A stretch of 64,000 bases of DNA from positions 186,001 through 250,000 of the forward strand of contig NZ_BBYJ01000006.1 in assembly GCF_001528665.1 (NCBI RefSeq), in the 5' to 3' direction. Made by a program: the position numbers and the translations under genes. A model generated the notes under the pieces. The model was not told the DNA's origin, searched no databases, and saw nothing but the letters and a program-made list of their open reading frames with translations. This document shows, piece by piece, positions 26,984 through 35,961 of this stretch. Each line of letters starts with the position of its first letter. The stretch's first letter is position 1. The stretch comes from Microtetraspora malaysiensis (GTDB taxonomy: Bacteria > Actinomycetota > Actinomycetes > Streptosporangiales > Streptosporangiaceae).

Positions 26984-27597
26984 TTGATGATGTAGATGGT
27001 CGCGAAAAGGCCGATCCAGACCACGTCGACGAAGTGCCAGTAGTAGGACACGACGATCGCGCTGGTGGCCTGCTCATGGGTGAAGCGCTTCGCGGCGTAC
27101 GTGCGTCCCAGAATGAACAGGAACGCGATCAGTCCACCCGTCACGTGCAGACCGTGGAAGCCTGTGGTCAGGTAGAAGACGGAGCCGTAGGCGCTGGAGG
27201 CGAGGGTCATGCCCTCCTCCACCAGGGTGCGGTACTCGTTCAGCTGGCCCGCGACGAAGATCGCGCCCAAGATGAAGCTGAAGATGTACCAGAACCTGAG
27301 CTTCTTGACCTGGCCCTTTTCCGCGGCCCATACACCGAACTGGCACGTCACGCTGGAGAGGATCAGGATGATCGTGTTCGCCGTGGCGTACGGAATGTCG
27401 AGATGGGTGTCCGGCCAGGGCTGGCCCTGGCCGAGGCTGACCGACCGGATGGTGAAGTACATCGCGAACAGCGCCGCGAAGAACATGAGCTCAGAGGACA
27501 GCCACACGATGGTCCCGACCTGGACCAGATTCGGTCGGCGGGTCCCGTAGGGCGTCGTCGTCGTTGTAATTGCGGATGCTGTCGCCACGGGCAGCAT
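26980..27597 (-). CDS. ctaE: Cytochrome c oxidase subunit III
   Basis: 205-residue, five-helix CtaE, shorter than the seven-helix type. Landmarks are [22 protein letters not shown], the E and H of [13 protein letters not shown], and [19 protein letters not shown] at the C-terminus. It stabilises subunit I and may guide O2. It is first in the ctaE-qcrC-qcrA-qcrB operon, so one oxidase subunit is made with the bc complex while C, D and F come from a separate convergent operon. GGGAG sits 8 nt before ATG 27597. Confidence 0.95.
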   Translation of the reverse strand: MLPVATASAITTTTTPYGTRRPNLVQVGTIVWLSSELMFFAALFAMYFTIRSVSLGQGQPWPDTHLDIPYATANTIILILSSVTCQFGVWAAEKGQVKKLRFWYIFSFILGAIFVAGQLNEYRTLVEEGMTLASSAYGSVFYLTTGFHGLHVTGGLIAFLFILGRTYAAKRFTHEQATSAIVVSYYWHFVDVVWIGLFATIYIIK

Positions 27598-27760
27598 TAT
27601 TGCGGCTCCCCTGGTCGGGTCGCCGCACGGCCCCCCGTTAGAGGCCGCTTTGCTCGGTTTAGAACCTCAGAATCCTGGCAAGAACCCTGGGCTACGCGTA
27701 CGGCGGGGGCGCCGGTACCATCACGATGACCATACCCAGCGATTCGACAGTGAGCGTGAC

Positions 27761-28177
27761 ATGAGGGTTCTCGTCTACAGCGACGACGCAGGCACCCGTG
27801 AGAAGGTGCGGCTTGCCATCGGACGGCGTCCCGCAGCGGACGTGCCCCTCGTCGAGATCGTCGAGTGCGCCACCCAGCCGGCCGTGCTCAAGCATCTCGA
27901 CTCCGGCGAGATCGACATCGCGATCCTCGACGGCGAGGCCGCCCCGGCCGGGGGCATGGGGGTCAGCAGGCAGGCCAAGGACGAGGTGCACAACTGCCCG
28001 CCGATCCTGCTCATCATCGCGCGCAAGGACGACCGCTGGCTCGCCAACTGGTCCCGCGCCGACGCCGTCGTCGCCCAGCCGCTCGACCCCATGGCCGTCG
28101 CCGAGGCCGTCGCCGACCTCATGCGGCGCCGGCTGAACCTGACCGGATCGAACCTCCCCGCCCAGCCCGTCTCGTAA
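27761..28177 (+). CDS. Orphan receiver-domain-like protein
   Basis: 138-residue single-domain protein resembling a response-regulator receiver. It begins [20 protein letters not shown] with an acidic pocket at D9/D10. A candidate phospho-acceptor D57 is in [10 protein letters not shown], followed by [12 protein letters not shown] where the switch Ser/Thr is replaced. No output domain or sensor kinase is nearby. The gene is divergent from ctaE and 14 bp before trpD. It may be a degenerate receiver used for protein contacts; function unknown. Confidence 0.72.
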   Translation: MRVLVYSDDAGTREKVRLAIGRRPAADVPLVEIVECATQPAVLKHLDSGEIDIAILDGEAAPAGGMGVSRQAKDEVHNCPPILLIIARKDDRWLANWSRADAVVAQPLDPMAVAEAVADLMRRRLNLTGSNLPAQPVS

Positions 28178-28191
28178 CGGAGCCTCTCCCT

Positions 28192-29235
28192 ATGGACTCG
28201 CGTACCACCTGGCCGTCCCTGCTGAACGCCCTGCTCGCCGGCGAGCACCTGAGCGCCGACGAGACGGCGTGGGCCATGGGCGAGATCATGTCCGGTGACG
28301 CCACCCCCGCCCAGATCGGGGCGTTCGCGGTCGCGCTGCGGGCGAAGGGGGAGACCGTCGCCGAGGCGTCCGGCCTGGCCAGGGCCATGCTGGAGCGGGC
28401 GGTTCCGCTGTCCATCGAGGGGCCCGTCGTCGACATCGTCGGCACCGGAGGCGACCGGGCGCACACCGTCAACGTGTCCACGATGTCGGCCATCGTCGCC
28501 GCGGCCGCGGGCGCCCGGGTCGTCAAGCACGGCAACCGGGCCGCGACCTCCCTGTGCGGCGCGGCCGACGTCCTGGAGCACCTCGGTGTCGTCCTCGACC
28601 TGTCGCCGCAGGCCACCGCCCGGCTCGCGGCCGAGGCCGGGATCGCGTTCTGCTTCGCGCCCGTCTACCACCCGGGCTTCCGGTTCGCCGGGCCGCCGCG
28701 CCGCGAGATCGGCATCCCCACCGTCTTCAACTTCCTCGGCCCGCTCACCAACCCGGCGCGGCCCACCGCCCAGGCGATCGGCGTCTTCGACGCCCGTATG
28801 CTCCCCGTGGTCGCGGGCGTCTTCGCCGAGCGCGGCGTGTCCGCGCTGGTCTTCCGGGGCGAGGACGGGCTGGACGAGCTGTCCACCGCCGGGCCCTCGC
28901 GGGTCTTCGTCGTCCGTGACGGCGCCGCCGCCGAGATTCTTTTCGATCCGGCGGACATCGGCGTGTCGCGGTCCCGGCCGGACGACCTGCGCGGCGGCGA
29001 CGTCGTGTTCAACGCCGCGGCCGTCCACGACACGCTCGGGGGCAAGACCGGTCCGGTGCGCGACGCGGTGCTGCTGAACGCCGCCGCCGCCCTGGTCGCC
29101 TTCGACGGATCCGGCGACGACCTGGTCGCCGATCTCGGCGCCGCGTACGCCCGCGCCGCCGAGGCGGTCGACACCGGGAAGGCCGCCGCGACCCTCAAGC
29201 GCTGGGTCGAGGTCAGCCGCTCCCTCGCCTCCTGA
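28192..29235 (+). CDS. trpD: Anthranilate phosphoribosyltransferase
   Basis: Transfers phosphoribosyl from PRPP to anthranilate in tryptophan synthesis; 347 residues. PRPP-binding [11 protein letters not shown], the [18 protein letters not shown] loop and [13 protein letters not shown] are all intact. No other trp gene is close, which is usual for this chromosomal context in actinobacteria. The start is ATG 28192, 14 bp after the receiver-like protein gene, so the two may share a transcript. Confidence 0.93.
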   Translation: MDSRTTWPSLLNALLAGEHLSADETAWAMGEIMSGDATPAQIGAFAVALRAKGETVAEASGLARAMLERAVPLSIEGPVVDIVGTGGDRAHTVNVSTMSAIVAAAAGARVVKHGNRAATSLCGAADVLEHLGVVLDLSPQATARLAAEAGIAFCFAPVYHPGFRFAGPPRREIGIPTVFNFLGPLTNPARPTAQAIGVFDARMLPVVAGVFAERGVSALVFRGEDGLDELSTAGPSRVFVVRDGAAAEILFDPADIGVSRSRPDDLRGGDVVFNAAAVHDTLGGKTGPVRDAVLLNAAAALVAFDGSGDDLVADLGAAYARAAEAVDTGKAAATLKRWVEVSRSLAS

Positions 29236-29473
29236 GCCGCGCGGGCCGGGATCCGCCCCGCGAGGGAGTCCCGGTCCGCCGCGGAGATGACGCGTGCCGC
29301 GGGGCGTGAGCCGTACCGTGCGCGCCTGCCGCGCCTTCTGCTCGCCCTGCGGTCACGCCGGACCCGGACGCCTGCTCGGCCTGACCGGACGGGCCGACGG
29401 CGCGCCGAGGAGCGGCCGCGCGGCGCGCGTCGTGCCCGGCCGCTATCGACACCCGGGTCCGCCTGCTGTGCGG

Positions 29474-29761
29474 TCAGTCGGCCTCGCTGAGGCCGATCGA
29501 GAAGGCCGCGTCGAGGTCGTGGCGGGAGTAGGTGCGGAAGGCGATGTGCGTCTCGGTCTGCTGCACCCCGGGCACCTTATTGATCCGGCCGGGCACGATC
29601 TCGGCGATCTGTTCGTACCGCCCCACGCGGATCATGGCGAGCAGGTCGTACTCGCCGGTGATCGAGTAGACCTCGCTGACCCCGTCGAGCTCGGCGACCG
29701 TCTGCGCGACCTCGGGAATCCGGTCGACATCAGCCTTGATGTGCACGATCGCGGTGACCAT
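29474..29761 (-). CDS. Stand-alone Lrp/AsnC ligand-binding (RAM) domain protein
   Basis: 95 residues comprising only the effector-binding and oligomerisation domain of Lrp/AsnC regulators. It reads AIVHIKADVDRIPEVAQTVAEL, then the turn EYDLLAMIRVGRYEQIAEI, with no helix-turn-helix. Such proteins form decamers or octamers and bind amino acids; they may modulate full-length Lrp proteins. The gap to trpD (29236-29473) shows no gene or convincing terminator. It is convergent with trpD. Confidence 0.87.
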   Translation of the reverse strand: MVTAIVHIKADVDRIPEVAQTVAELDGVSEVYSITGEYDLLAMIRVGRYEQIAEIVPGRINKVPGVQQTETHIAFRTYSRHDLDAAFSIGLSEAD

Positions 29762-29836
29762 TCGCGTTCTCCTGTGTCAGTCGGGGTTCATCGCGTACGG
29801 CCCGCGCCCCGGCGACGCGGGGGCGGGGTCGATGGT

Positions 29837-31591
29837 TCATCGTAGGGGCTTGCCCTCGCGCGGCTGATGCCCGGGGAGCCCCTGGTAGGCGCGTTCCATC
29901 CGGGCGCGCAGCCGGCCCGCGCCGTACGCCGGGAGGCTCCACGTGCCGTCCACCCGGACCAGCCGCACGCCGGGGGCCTCCAACCAGCGCAGCACGCACT
30001 CGGTCTCCTCCGCGCTGGCCGCCGGGATGGGGCCGGGACCCGGTGAGACGGTCTCGGCCGTGGCGACCAGGGCGTCGACGTAGGGCACCGGATGGGCGCC
30101 GCGCGGCATCACCCCCGCCGCGGCGAGCCGCCCGTGCCGTACCACGTGGATGTCCCACCCGCCGTCGAACGCGGGGGCGGCCGCCACCATCTGCGGGATC
30201 GCGGTGAGAGAGCGCAGTCGCTGCATGCGGGCGGCCGTACGGACGTAGGCGGCGAGCCGGTCACGGTCCACGGCCGCCTCCTCATACCGCTGCTCCGCCG
30301 ACAGGCGGCGCATCCTCGTCTCGATCGCGGAGACGACCACCTCGGGGTCGCGCTCCATCGCGTGCCGGGCGCTTTCCACGTGCCGTGAATAATCCCCCTC
30401 GCTCTCGCGGCCCTCGCAGGGCGCGCCGCACCGGCCGAGCCCGGCCAGCGTGCATGCGGAGCGGCGGACGCGGGGAGAGAGCCGCTGCGTGCACTGCCGC
30501 AGCGGGATCGCCTCGTGCAGGGCGGCCCGCGCCTCGTCGGCGAGCCTGCTGCTGGAGAACGGCCCGAGATAGGTGCCGTGGTCGTCCTTGAGGTCGCGGA
30601 CGACGCTGAGCCGGGGGAACGGCTCGTCGGTCAGCTTGAGCCAGACCACGCGCTCCGGGAACCGGGACCGCTTGTTGTAACGCGGCTTCGCCGCCCCGAT
30701 CATGCGCAGCTCGCGTACCTCCGCCTCCAGCGCGGTCGCGCACACGATCGAACGGACGCTCTCCGCGATGCCGACCATCTCGCGGACCCGTGGGCGGGTC
30801 TCGCTCGCCGTGAAGTAGCTCCTGACCCGGTTGCGCAGGTTGGAGCTCTTGCCGATGTAGAGCGCCTCGCCCTTGGCGTCCTCGAAGACGTACACGCCCG
30901 GGGCGCCGGGCACCGACTGGGCCAGGTGCCGCTTGCGCTGCTGCTCCGGGGTCGGGGCGCGGACGAAGGAGCGCAGGTCCTCCAAGGTGTGCACGCCGTA
31001 CGAGCCGACCCGGCCGATCAGGCCGTGCAACACGTCGACGGTCGCCTTGGCGTCGGACAGCGCCCGGTGGCAGGGGTCGGTGACGCTGCGGAACAGCCGG
31101 GCGAGGGTGGCCAGCTTGCAGTTGGGCGTCTCGTCCCGGGTGAGGACCCGCCGCGCCAGGTCCGCGGTGTCGACCACGGGGTTGGCCGGCGGCGGGTAGC
31201 CCCCGGCGGCACACGCGGCCCTGAGGAACCCCATGTCGAAGGGCGCGTTGTGCGCGACCAGCGTGGCGCCGGCGGCGAACTCCAGGAACGCGGGCAGCAC
31301 CTCGGGCATCTTCGGCGCGGCCATGACCATGGCGTCGGTGATGCCGGTGAGGACGGAGATGAACGGCGGGATCGGTCCGCCGGGGTCGACCAGCGTGGCG
31401 AACTCGCCGAGGACCTCGCCGCCGCGCACCTTGACCGCGCCGATCTCGGTGATGGCGTGCTCGGCCGCCGAGCCGCCGGTGGTCTCCAGGTCGAAGACCA
31501 CGAACGTCACGTCCCGCAGGGGAGTGCCGAGCTCGTCCAGAGTGCCCTGTACCGCTTCCACGCGCCTGACCTTAAAGACGGGCACCGACAT
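29837..31591 (-). CDS. DnaQ-like 3'-5' exonuclease fused to a UvrC-type GIY-YIG nuclease
   Basis: 584-residue two-nuclease fusion. The N-terminal DEDDh exonuclease (about 25-190) shows VVFDLETTG, VAHNAPFDMGFL and HRALSDAKATVDVL. The C-terminal part starts with a GIY-YIG module (PGVYVFEDAKGEALYIGKSSNLRNRVRSY) and continues with a UvrC-like Cys cluster and the UVR-type helix EQRYEEAAVDRDRLAAY. It resembles M. tuberculosis Rv2191 and the Cho-type UvrC half, suggesting DNA incision and trimming in repair. ATG 31591 is used; GTG 31585 has better spacing (6 nt) from GGGGA. Confidence 0.88.
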   Translation of the reverse strand: MSVPVFKVRRVEAVQGTLDELGTPLRDVTFVVFDLETTGGSAAEHAITEIGAVKVRGGEVLGEFATLVDPGGPIPPFISVLTGITDAMVMAAPKMPEVLPAFLEFAAGATLVAHNAPFDMGFLRAACAAGGYPPPANPVVDTADLARRVLTRDETPNCKLATLARLFRSVTDPCHRALSDAKATVDVLHGLIGRVGSYGVHTLEDLRSFVRAPTPEQQRKRHLAQSVPGAPGVYVFEDAKGEALYIGKSSNLRNRVRSYFTASETRPRVREMVGIAESVRSIVCATALEAEVRELRMIGAAKPRYNKRSRFPERVVWLKLTDEPFPRLSVVRDLKDDHGTYLGPFSSSRLADEARAALHEAIPLRQCTQRLSPRVRRSACTLAGLGRCGAPCEGRESEGDYSRHVESARHAMERDPEVVVSAIETRMRRLSAEQRYEEAAVDRDRLAAYVRTAARMQRLRSLTAIPQMVAAAPAFDGGWDIHVVRHGRLAAAGVMPRGAHPVPYVDALVATAETVSPGPGPIPAASAEETECVLRWLEAPGVRLVRVDGTWSLPAYGAGRLRARMERAYQGLPGHQPREGKPLR

Positions 31592-31605
31592 TCCCCACGG
31601 CAGGG

Positions 31606-32166
31606 CTACGCCTGAGGGGTCCACTCCCGCCGCAGCATGGCGTAGATCACCTCGTCGCTCCACTCGCCCTTGAACACCTCGTTCTCCACCAGGTGGGCCT
31701 CGCGGCGCATGCCGAGACGCTCCATGACACGGGAGGAGGCGGTGTTGCGGTTGTCGCAGCGGCCGTAGACGCGGTGCAGGTCCAGGTCGGCGAAGGCGAG
31801 CCGGAGCAGCTCCTGAGACGCCTCCGTGGCGAACCCGCGCCCGTGGTAGGCGGGGTGGAAGACGAAACCGATCTCGCCCTGCCGGTGCTCACGGCTGCGC
31901 CAGAACAGGGAGATGTCGCCGATCAACGTTCCCGTCTCGCGCAGCTCGACAGCCATGTTGAGGGTGTCGTTGTCGTCGCTCAGGACGGCGTACCCGATCT
32001 TCTTCTCCAGTGCGGCCCTGGTCTCGTCGCGCGTACGGGCGTCCCAGTAGACGTAGCGGGCGACGTCGGGACGCGAGTGGAAGGAGTACAGCTCGTCGAG
32101 GTCGTCCATCGTGAACGGGCGGAGCAGCAGTCGGGGGGTTTTGATGGGGTAGGACGGGTTCAGCAC
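31606..32166 (-). CDS. GNAT N-acetyltransferase (RimJ/RimL type)
   Basis: 186-residue acetyltransferase. It has the typical opening TPRLLLRPFTMDDLDELYSFHS, the acetyl-CoA loop region HRQGEIGFVFHPAYHGRGFATEA and the C-terminal NTASSRVMERLGMRREAH. Relatives acetylate ribosomal protein N-termini, antibiotics or small amines; the substrate is not evident. It sits 14 bp upstream of the exonuclease fusion on the same strand and 4 bp after the small WXG-like gene, so three genes could be one minus-strand transcript. Confidence 0.88.
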   Translation of the reverse strand: MLNPSYPIKTPRLLLRPFTMDDLDELYSFHSRPDVARYVYWDARTRDETRAALEKKIGYAVLSDDNDTLNMAVELRETGTLIGDISLFWRSREHRQGEIGFVFHPAYHGRGFATEASQELLRLAFADLDLHRVYGRCDNRNTASSRVMERLGMRREAHLVENEVFKGEWSDEVIYAMLRREWTPQA

Positions 32167-32170
32167 CGGA

Positions 32171-32404
32171 TCATCCTATTGGCGGCCCGGCCGCTCGCCG
32201 CGCGTCCCGGTCCAGTCTCGCCGCGACGCTCCTGAGGTCCTCGGCCAACAGATGCAGCATCCCGCGCCAGCCGTACAACTCGCGGTCGAATCGCTCGGAG
32301 GCCGGGCCGGTCCACCCCGGGGATCGGCGCAGCCCGGCCACCGGATCCAGCAGATCGTCGAACCAGGGCGCGGTCCTGCGCATTGCGTCGCTCTCGAACG
32401 TCAC
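32171..32404 (-). CDS. Small WXG100-like protein
   Basis: 77 residues, entirely helical in appearance. A central WTG turn (RSPGWTGPASERFDREL) separates two helices, as in WXG100/ESX-type secreted proteins. The second helix continues YGWRGMLHLLAEDLRSVAARLDRDAR. GTG 32404 is chosen as start; an upstream extension to 32470 would run into the divergent gene. It is divergent from an alpha/beta hydrolase of the DUF1023 type, a family often found beside WXG100-like genes. The match is to a general pattern and the call is tentative. Confidence 0.55.
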   Translation of the reverse strand: MTFESDAMRRTAPWFDDLLDPVAGLRRSPGWTGPASERFDRELYGWRGMLHLLAEDLRSVAARLDRDARRAAGPPIG

Positions 32405-32449
32405 GCGCCCAAGCCTGACAGAAGCGGGAACAGTACGTGACCGATGCCC

Positions 32450-32455
32450 TACGAT
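32450..32455 (+). promoter_or_regulatory. -10 TACGAT of a leaderless promoter
   Basis: TACGAT ends 7 nt before GTG 32463, so transcription would begin at or next to the start codon. No Shine-Dalgarno is present in the gap. No convincing -35 hexamer is visible. Confidence 0.5.
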
Positions 32456-32462
32456 CCGCAAC

Positions 32463-33893
32463 GTGACCAAGCTGTGGTTGGCCGACGCGCCGTCCCTGCG
32501 CGCGCTCGCCGCCCGCCTGGACGACGTGTCGGGCCGCCTCGCCCCCAGGGTGGGCGGCGCCCTTTCACCGGTGTTCGGCGCCGACCAGATCGCGCGCCAC
32601 CCCGAGCTCGCGCACTACGCCGAGCGGCTGCGCGCGCTGCGGCGCTGGTGCGAGGAGACCTCGGCGGACCTGCGGCGCAGGGCCGCGATCGCCGAACAGG
32701 CCGACGCGCTGGCCCTCGACCCGGTGGAGCCGCCCGCGGTGCGCAGCGCGCTGGTCGCCGCCGCGTCCGGTGCGGCCGACGCCGCGCTGTCCGAACTACG
32801 GCTCCTCGTCGGTGCCCGGGGCCCCGGGCCCGGGCGTGACGAAGCGGTGGCCGCGTTCTTCGCCACGCTCGCGCCGGACACCGCGCTCGCGGTCGCCCTC
32901 GCCGGCGCCGCCCTGACCGGCCCGCTCGGCGGCGTGCCGTACGAGCTGCGGTACGCGGCGAACCGGCTGCTCATCCGGCAGGCTCGCGCGGAGGCGGAGG
33001 CTCTGTGGCTGACCGACCGGGTCGCCCTGTTCTCCCGGCTGCTTCAACCCCGCGAGGTGTCGGCCATGCGGGACGGGCGGGTCGTCTCGCTGCGGGTGCC
33101 CCGGCAGTTCCTGCTGTTCGACCCGAACGGGCAGGGCCGGGTCGCCGAGGTGTTCGGCGACCTCGCCTCCGCGGTGTCCGTCGCCGTCACCGTGCCCGGC
33201 ACCGGGAACAACCTCGCGACCTACACCGACGGCCCGGGCGCGAACGCGCTGGCCCTGCACGACTTCGCCGAGCGCTTCTCCGGGGGAAGGACGGCCACGA
33301 TCGCCTGGATGGGATGCGACCTGCCGCAGACCTTGCCACAGGCGGCCTGGACGTCCTACGCCGAGGCCGGCGGGCCCCTGCTCCGCGACTTCGTGACCGG
33401 CCTGCGCCTCGGCGACGACGTCCGCACCACCCTGGTCGGCCACTCGTACGGCAGTACGGTGACCGGCCACGCCGTGACCGCCGGGCTGCGTCCCGGCAAC
33501 CTCGTCGCCGTGGCGAGCCCGGGGTGGGGGGTGTACTCGGCGGCGGCTCTGCACGCTCCCGGCATCCGCCTGTACGCCCTGCGCCACCCCCACGACGTGA
33601 TCGGCATCGCGCCCGTGGTGTCGCTGCTGTCGAAGGCGGGGCTGCTCGGCCTGCTGGCCACCGCCTGGACGGGCCACGGGCAGGATCCCATCCTCCTCGA
33701 CGGCGTCACCCGTCTGGCGACCGGCACGGACCGCGATCTCGTGCAACTCGGCCTCGACATCGACGCCCACGGCGACTACTTCACGACCACGGGCAGAAGC
33801 AAGCTTGCGACCAAGAACATCGCGCATGTGATCGCCGGAGATCAGAGACCGATGCCATTCGGCGTTGGGAGGGACAGGACCGATGAAACGTAA
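32463..33893 (+). CDS. DUF1023-type alpha/beta hydrolase
   Basis: 476-residue protein. The N-terminal 200 residues are helical and WXG-like (MTKLWLADAPSLRALAARLDDV onward). The C-terminal part is an alpha/beta hydrolase with the nucleophile elbow GHSYGS and a preceding VTVPGTGNN oxyanion-type loop. Pairing a helical N-terminus with this hydrolase is typical of the DUF1023 family, encoded near type VII-like small helical proteins. The natural substrate is unknown. GTG 32463 follows TACGAT by 7 nt (leaderless layout). The stop lies 11 bp inside the following lipoprotein gene. Confidence 0.82.
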   Translation: MTKLWLADAPSLRALAARLDDVSGRLAPRVGGALSPVFGADQIARHPELAHYAERLRALRRWCEETSADLRRRAAIAEQADALALDPVEPPAVRSALVAAASGAADAALSELRLLVGARGPGPGRDEAVAAFFATLAPDTALAVALAGAALTGPLGGVPYELRYAANRLLIRQARAEAEALWLTDRVALFSRLLQPREVSAMRDGRVVSLRVPRQFLLFDPNGQGRVAEVFGDLASAVSVAVTVPGTGNNLATYTDGPGANALALHDFAERFSGGRTATIAWMGCDLPQTLPQAAWTSYAEAGGPLLRDFVTGLRLGDDVRTTLVGHSYGSTVTGHAVTAGLRPGNLVAVASPGWGVYSAAALHAPGIRLYALRHPHDVIGIAPVVSLLSKAGLLGLLATAWTGHGQDPILLDGVTRLATGTDRDLVQLGLDIDAHGDYFTTTGRSKLATKNIAHVIAGDQRPMPFGVGRDRTDET

Positions 33894-34350
33894 GAGGTTT
33901 GTCCCTCTCGTCGTCATTATTGTTGTATTTGCCCAAGGATGCGTGATGGTGGATAAGAAGCTGCCTTCTCTGGCCGACGGGCTGCGCATGATGCTCGGGG
34001 CACTGGATGAAACGGTGGCGGCCGGGCTTGACGGAGCGGAGCCCTATCTGAAGACCAGGAGGCCCTGGCAATGTGATCAAGCACAAAAGAGGTCATTCAG
34101 CTCTAGCTACGATGTCAAGGCCAGAGATCCTCGCTCTGTCGTCAAGGCCGTCGGCGCTCATTGGCGCAGTCGCGGCTACCGCATTCAAGAGGAAAATTCG
34201 GGCGCTCCAAAACATCCCGAGATATATGCGGATACCGATGCATTTGAGCTCGGCATTGTCGGCTTCCCTGAGCGGGGGGAGGTGTGGATACACGGGAACA
34301 CCGTGTGCTTGGCGGGGGAGGTGCCGGAGGACTGGCGGGACGTCCGGTAA
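33883..34350 (+). CDS. Small putative lipoprotein
   Basis: 155 residues. The start MKRKRFVPLVVIIVVFAQGC is a lipoprotein signal with lipobox AQGC. The mature part has two more cysteines (WQCDQ, NTVCLAG) and no domain I recognise. Codon use differs from all neighbours: many AAA, ATT, TTT, TCT and AGT codons and a visibly lower GC content, which points to recent acquisition. It overlaps the end of the DUF1023 gene by 11 bp and has GGGAGGG upstream of ATG 33883, so it is co-expressed with it. Confidence 0.75.
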   Translation: MKRKRFVPLVVIIVVFAQGCVMVDKKLPSLADGLRMMLGALDETVAAGLDGAEPYLKTRRPWQCDQAQKRSFSSSYDVKARDPRSVVKAVGAHWRSRGYRIQEENSGAPKHPEIYADTDAFELGIVGFPERGEVWIHGNTVCLAGEVPEDWRDVR

Positions 34351-34472
34351 GGGGGTGTCCTCTGGAGCGCAGTCACGGGTCGGCGGGTCCGTCCTGAGTC
34401 CTTATCGCAACCAACCGGTTGGCTGAAGTCCGTTAACCTCGCAGTTCGTGCATCGTAAGGGAGCCCCCCGCG

Positions 34473-35900
34473 ATGCCAAGAGAAGGCCCGGGCGGCGGAC
34501 GCGCGGGCCAGGGTGATGCCCCGACCCGGCCAGGGGCACGGCGGCCGTACCCTTTAAAAAGGACAAGGATGAGGAGCAAGCGGATGAGTTCAGCCGGAGA
34601 GGGCCTGTCTCGTCCGCTGCCGGAGCAGGTGCGTTTACACGTGGTGGAGCTCGCGGCTCAGGTTCTGGGGTCCATGCCGGCGGCCACGATCCCGCCTCAG
34701 TTGCGCGGCATCGCCAAGTTCGACCCGCGCAAGCGCGCCCGCCTCGGCGGCGCGCCGATCGCCGCCCTGCTCGAGTCGGACAAGGAGTTCCGCGAGACGG
34801 TCGCGGAGACGCTCAGGTCCGCTTGGCCGGACCTGGCGACGGGCCTCGCCGAAGGCGTGGTCCCGGCGGCGGCCGATCCTGTGCTCGTCGCCGCCGCGGC
34901 GTACCTGATCCGCCCTCAGGACTGGCCGGATCTGGTCGAGCGCGCCCGTGAGGACCTGGAGCTGACCACGTCGGCCGAGGCGGAGCGGGACCAGGTCGAG
35001 GCGCGGCTCCGCGAGCAGCTCGCCGCCCAGCGCACGGCCGCCAAGGAGGAGGCCGAGCGCCTGCGTGAGCAGATCAGAGCCGCCCGCGGGGAGAACGCCG
35101 ACCTCCGGCGCAAGCTGCACGACGCGCGTGAGCGGGCCAAGGCCGCCGACCAGCGTGCGGCCGAGCTGGAGACCGAGACGGTCGAGGCCAGGGCCAGGGT
35201 GGCGAACGCCAGCGGCGCGGCCGAGACGGAGATCCGCAAACTGAAGGAGCGCCTCGCGGACGCGGAGCGGCAGCTTGAGGCGAGCCGCCGCGCGGCCCGC
35301 GAGGGACGCAGCGTGGAGGACGCCCGCATCCGCGTGCTCATGGACGCCTTGCAGGACGCCGCCGCCGGGCTGCGCAAGGAGCTGGCCCTGCCCACGATGA
35401 TCAGCAAGCCGGCCGACTACGTGTCGGCGGTGGTCCCGGGTGCGCCGAGCGTGCGCGCGGTGCCCGCCAGGGCGCTCGCCGACGACGATCCCCAGCTGTT
35501 CGACCAGTTGCTCGCCATTCCCAACCTGCACGTCATCATTGACGGCTACAACGTCACCAAGACGGGTTATCCGACGCTCACGCTGGCGGACCAGCGGGCC
35601 CGGCTCCTCACCGGGCTCGGCGGCCTCGCCGTACAGGCCAGGGTGGAGGTGACCTGCGTCTTCGACGGAGCGGAGCTCAACGGGCCGGTGCAGGTCTCGG
35701 CTCCACGCGGGGTCCGGGTGATGTTCAGCGCCCCGGGTCAGATCGCCGACGACCTCATCCGCCAGCTCGTCAAGGCGGAGCCCGCCGGGCGCGCCATCGC
35801 GGTGGTCTCCTCCGACCGCGAGGTGGCCGATTCCGTACGCCGGATGGGGGCGCGGCCGGTGCCGTCGCTGCTGTTGCTCCGGCGTCTCGGCCGCGCGTGA
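34473..35900 (+). CDS. Coiled-coil NYN/PIN-like RNase-domain protein
   Basis: 475 residues. An N-terminal helical domain (about 45-160) is followed by a long charged coiled coil (about 165-300, rich in ERL/REQ heptads) and a C-terminal NYN (YacP-like PIN) domain. The latter is recognised by NLHVIIDGYNVTKTGYPTL, EVTCVFDGAELNG and AVVSSDREVADSVRRMGA, whose aspartates form the metal site. NYN proteins cleave RNA; the coiled coil suggests oligomerisation or ribosome binding. ATG 34473 follows AGGGAG with 9-nt spacing; ATG 34569 and 34584 are later alternatives. Confidence 0.85.
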   Translation: MPREGPGGGRAGQGDAPTRPGARRPYPLKRTRMRSKRMSSAGEGLSRPLPEQVRLHVVELAAQVLGSMPAATIPPQLRGIAKFDPRKRARLGGAPIAALLESDKEFRETVAETLRSAWPDLATGLAEGVVPAAADPVLVAAAAYLIRPQDWPDLVERAREDLELTTSAEAERDQVEARLREQLAAQRTAAKEEAERLREQIRAARGENADLRRKLHDARERAKAADQRAAELETETVEARARVANASGAAETEIRKLKERLADAERQLEASRRAAREGRSVEDARIRVLMDALQDAAAGLRKELALPTMISKPADYVSAVVPGAPSVRAVPARALADDDPQLFDQLLAIPNLHVIIDGYNVTKTGYPTLTLADQRARLLTGLGGLAVQARVEVTCVFDGAELNGPVQVSAPRGVRVMFSAPGQIADDLIRQLVKAEPAGRAIAVVSSDREVADSVRRMGARPVPSLLLLRRLGRA

Positions 35901-35941
35901 TCACTGAGGGTTCCCTGCTGGTCGCCATAGGTGATGAGCAG

Positions 35942-35959
35942 TGCGAATACCTGCGAATA
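35942..35959 (+). repeat. Direct repeat TGCGAATA x2 with 10-bp period
   Basis: TGCGAATA occurs at 35942-35949 and again at 35952-35959, separated by CC. The pair ends 3 bp upstream of a -35 element. A one-helical-turn period on the same strand is the usual layout for OmpR/PhoB-class response regulators. Confidence 0.6.
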
Positions 35960-35961
35960 GG

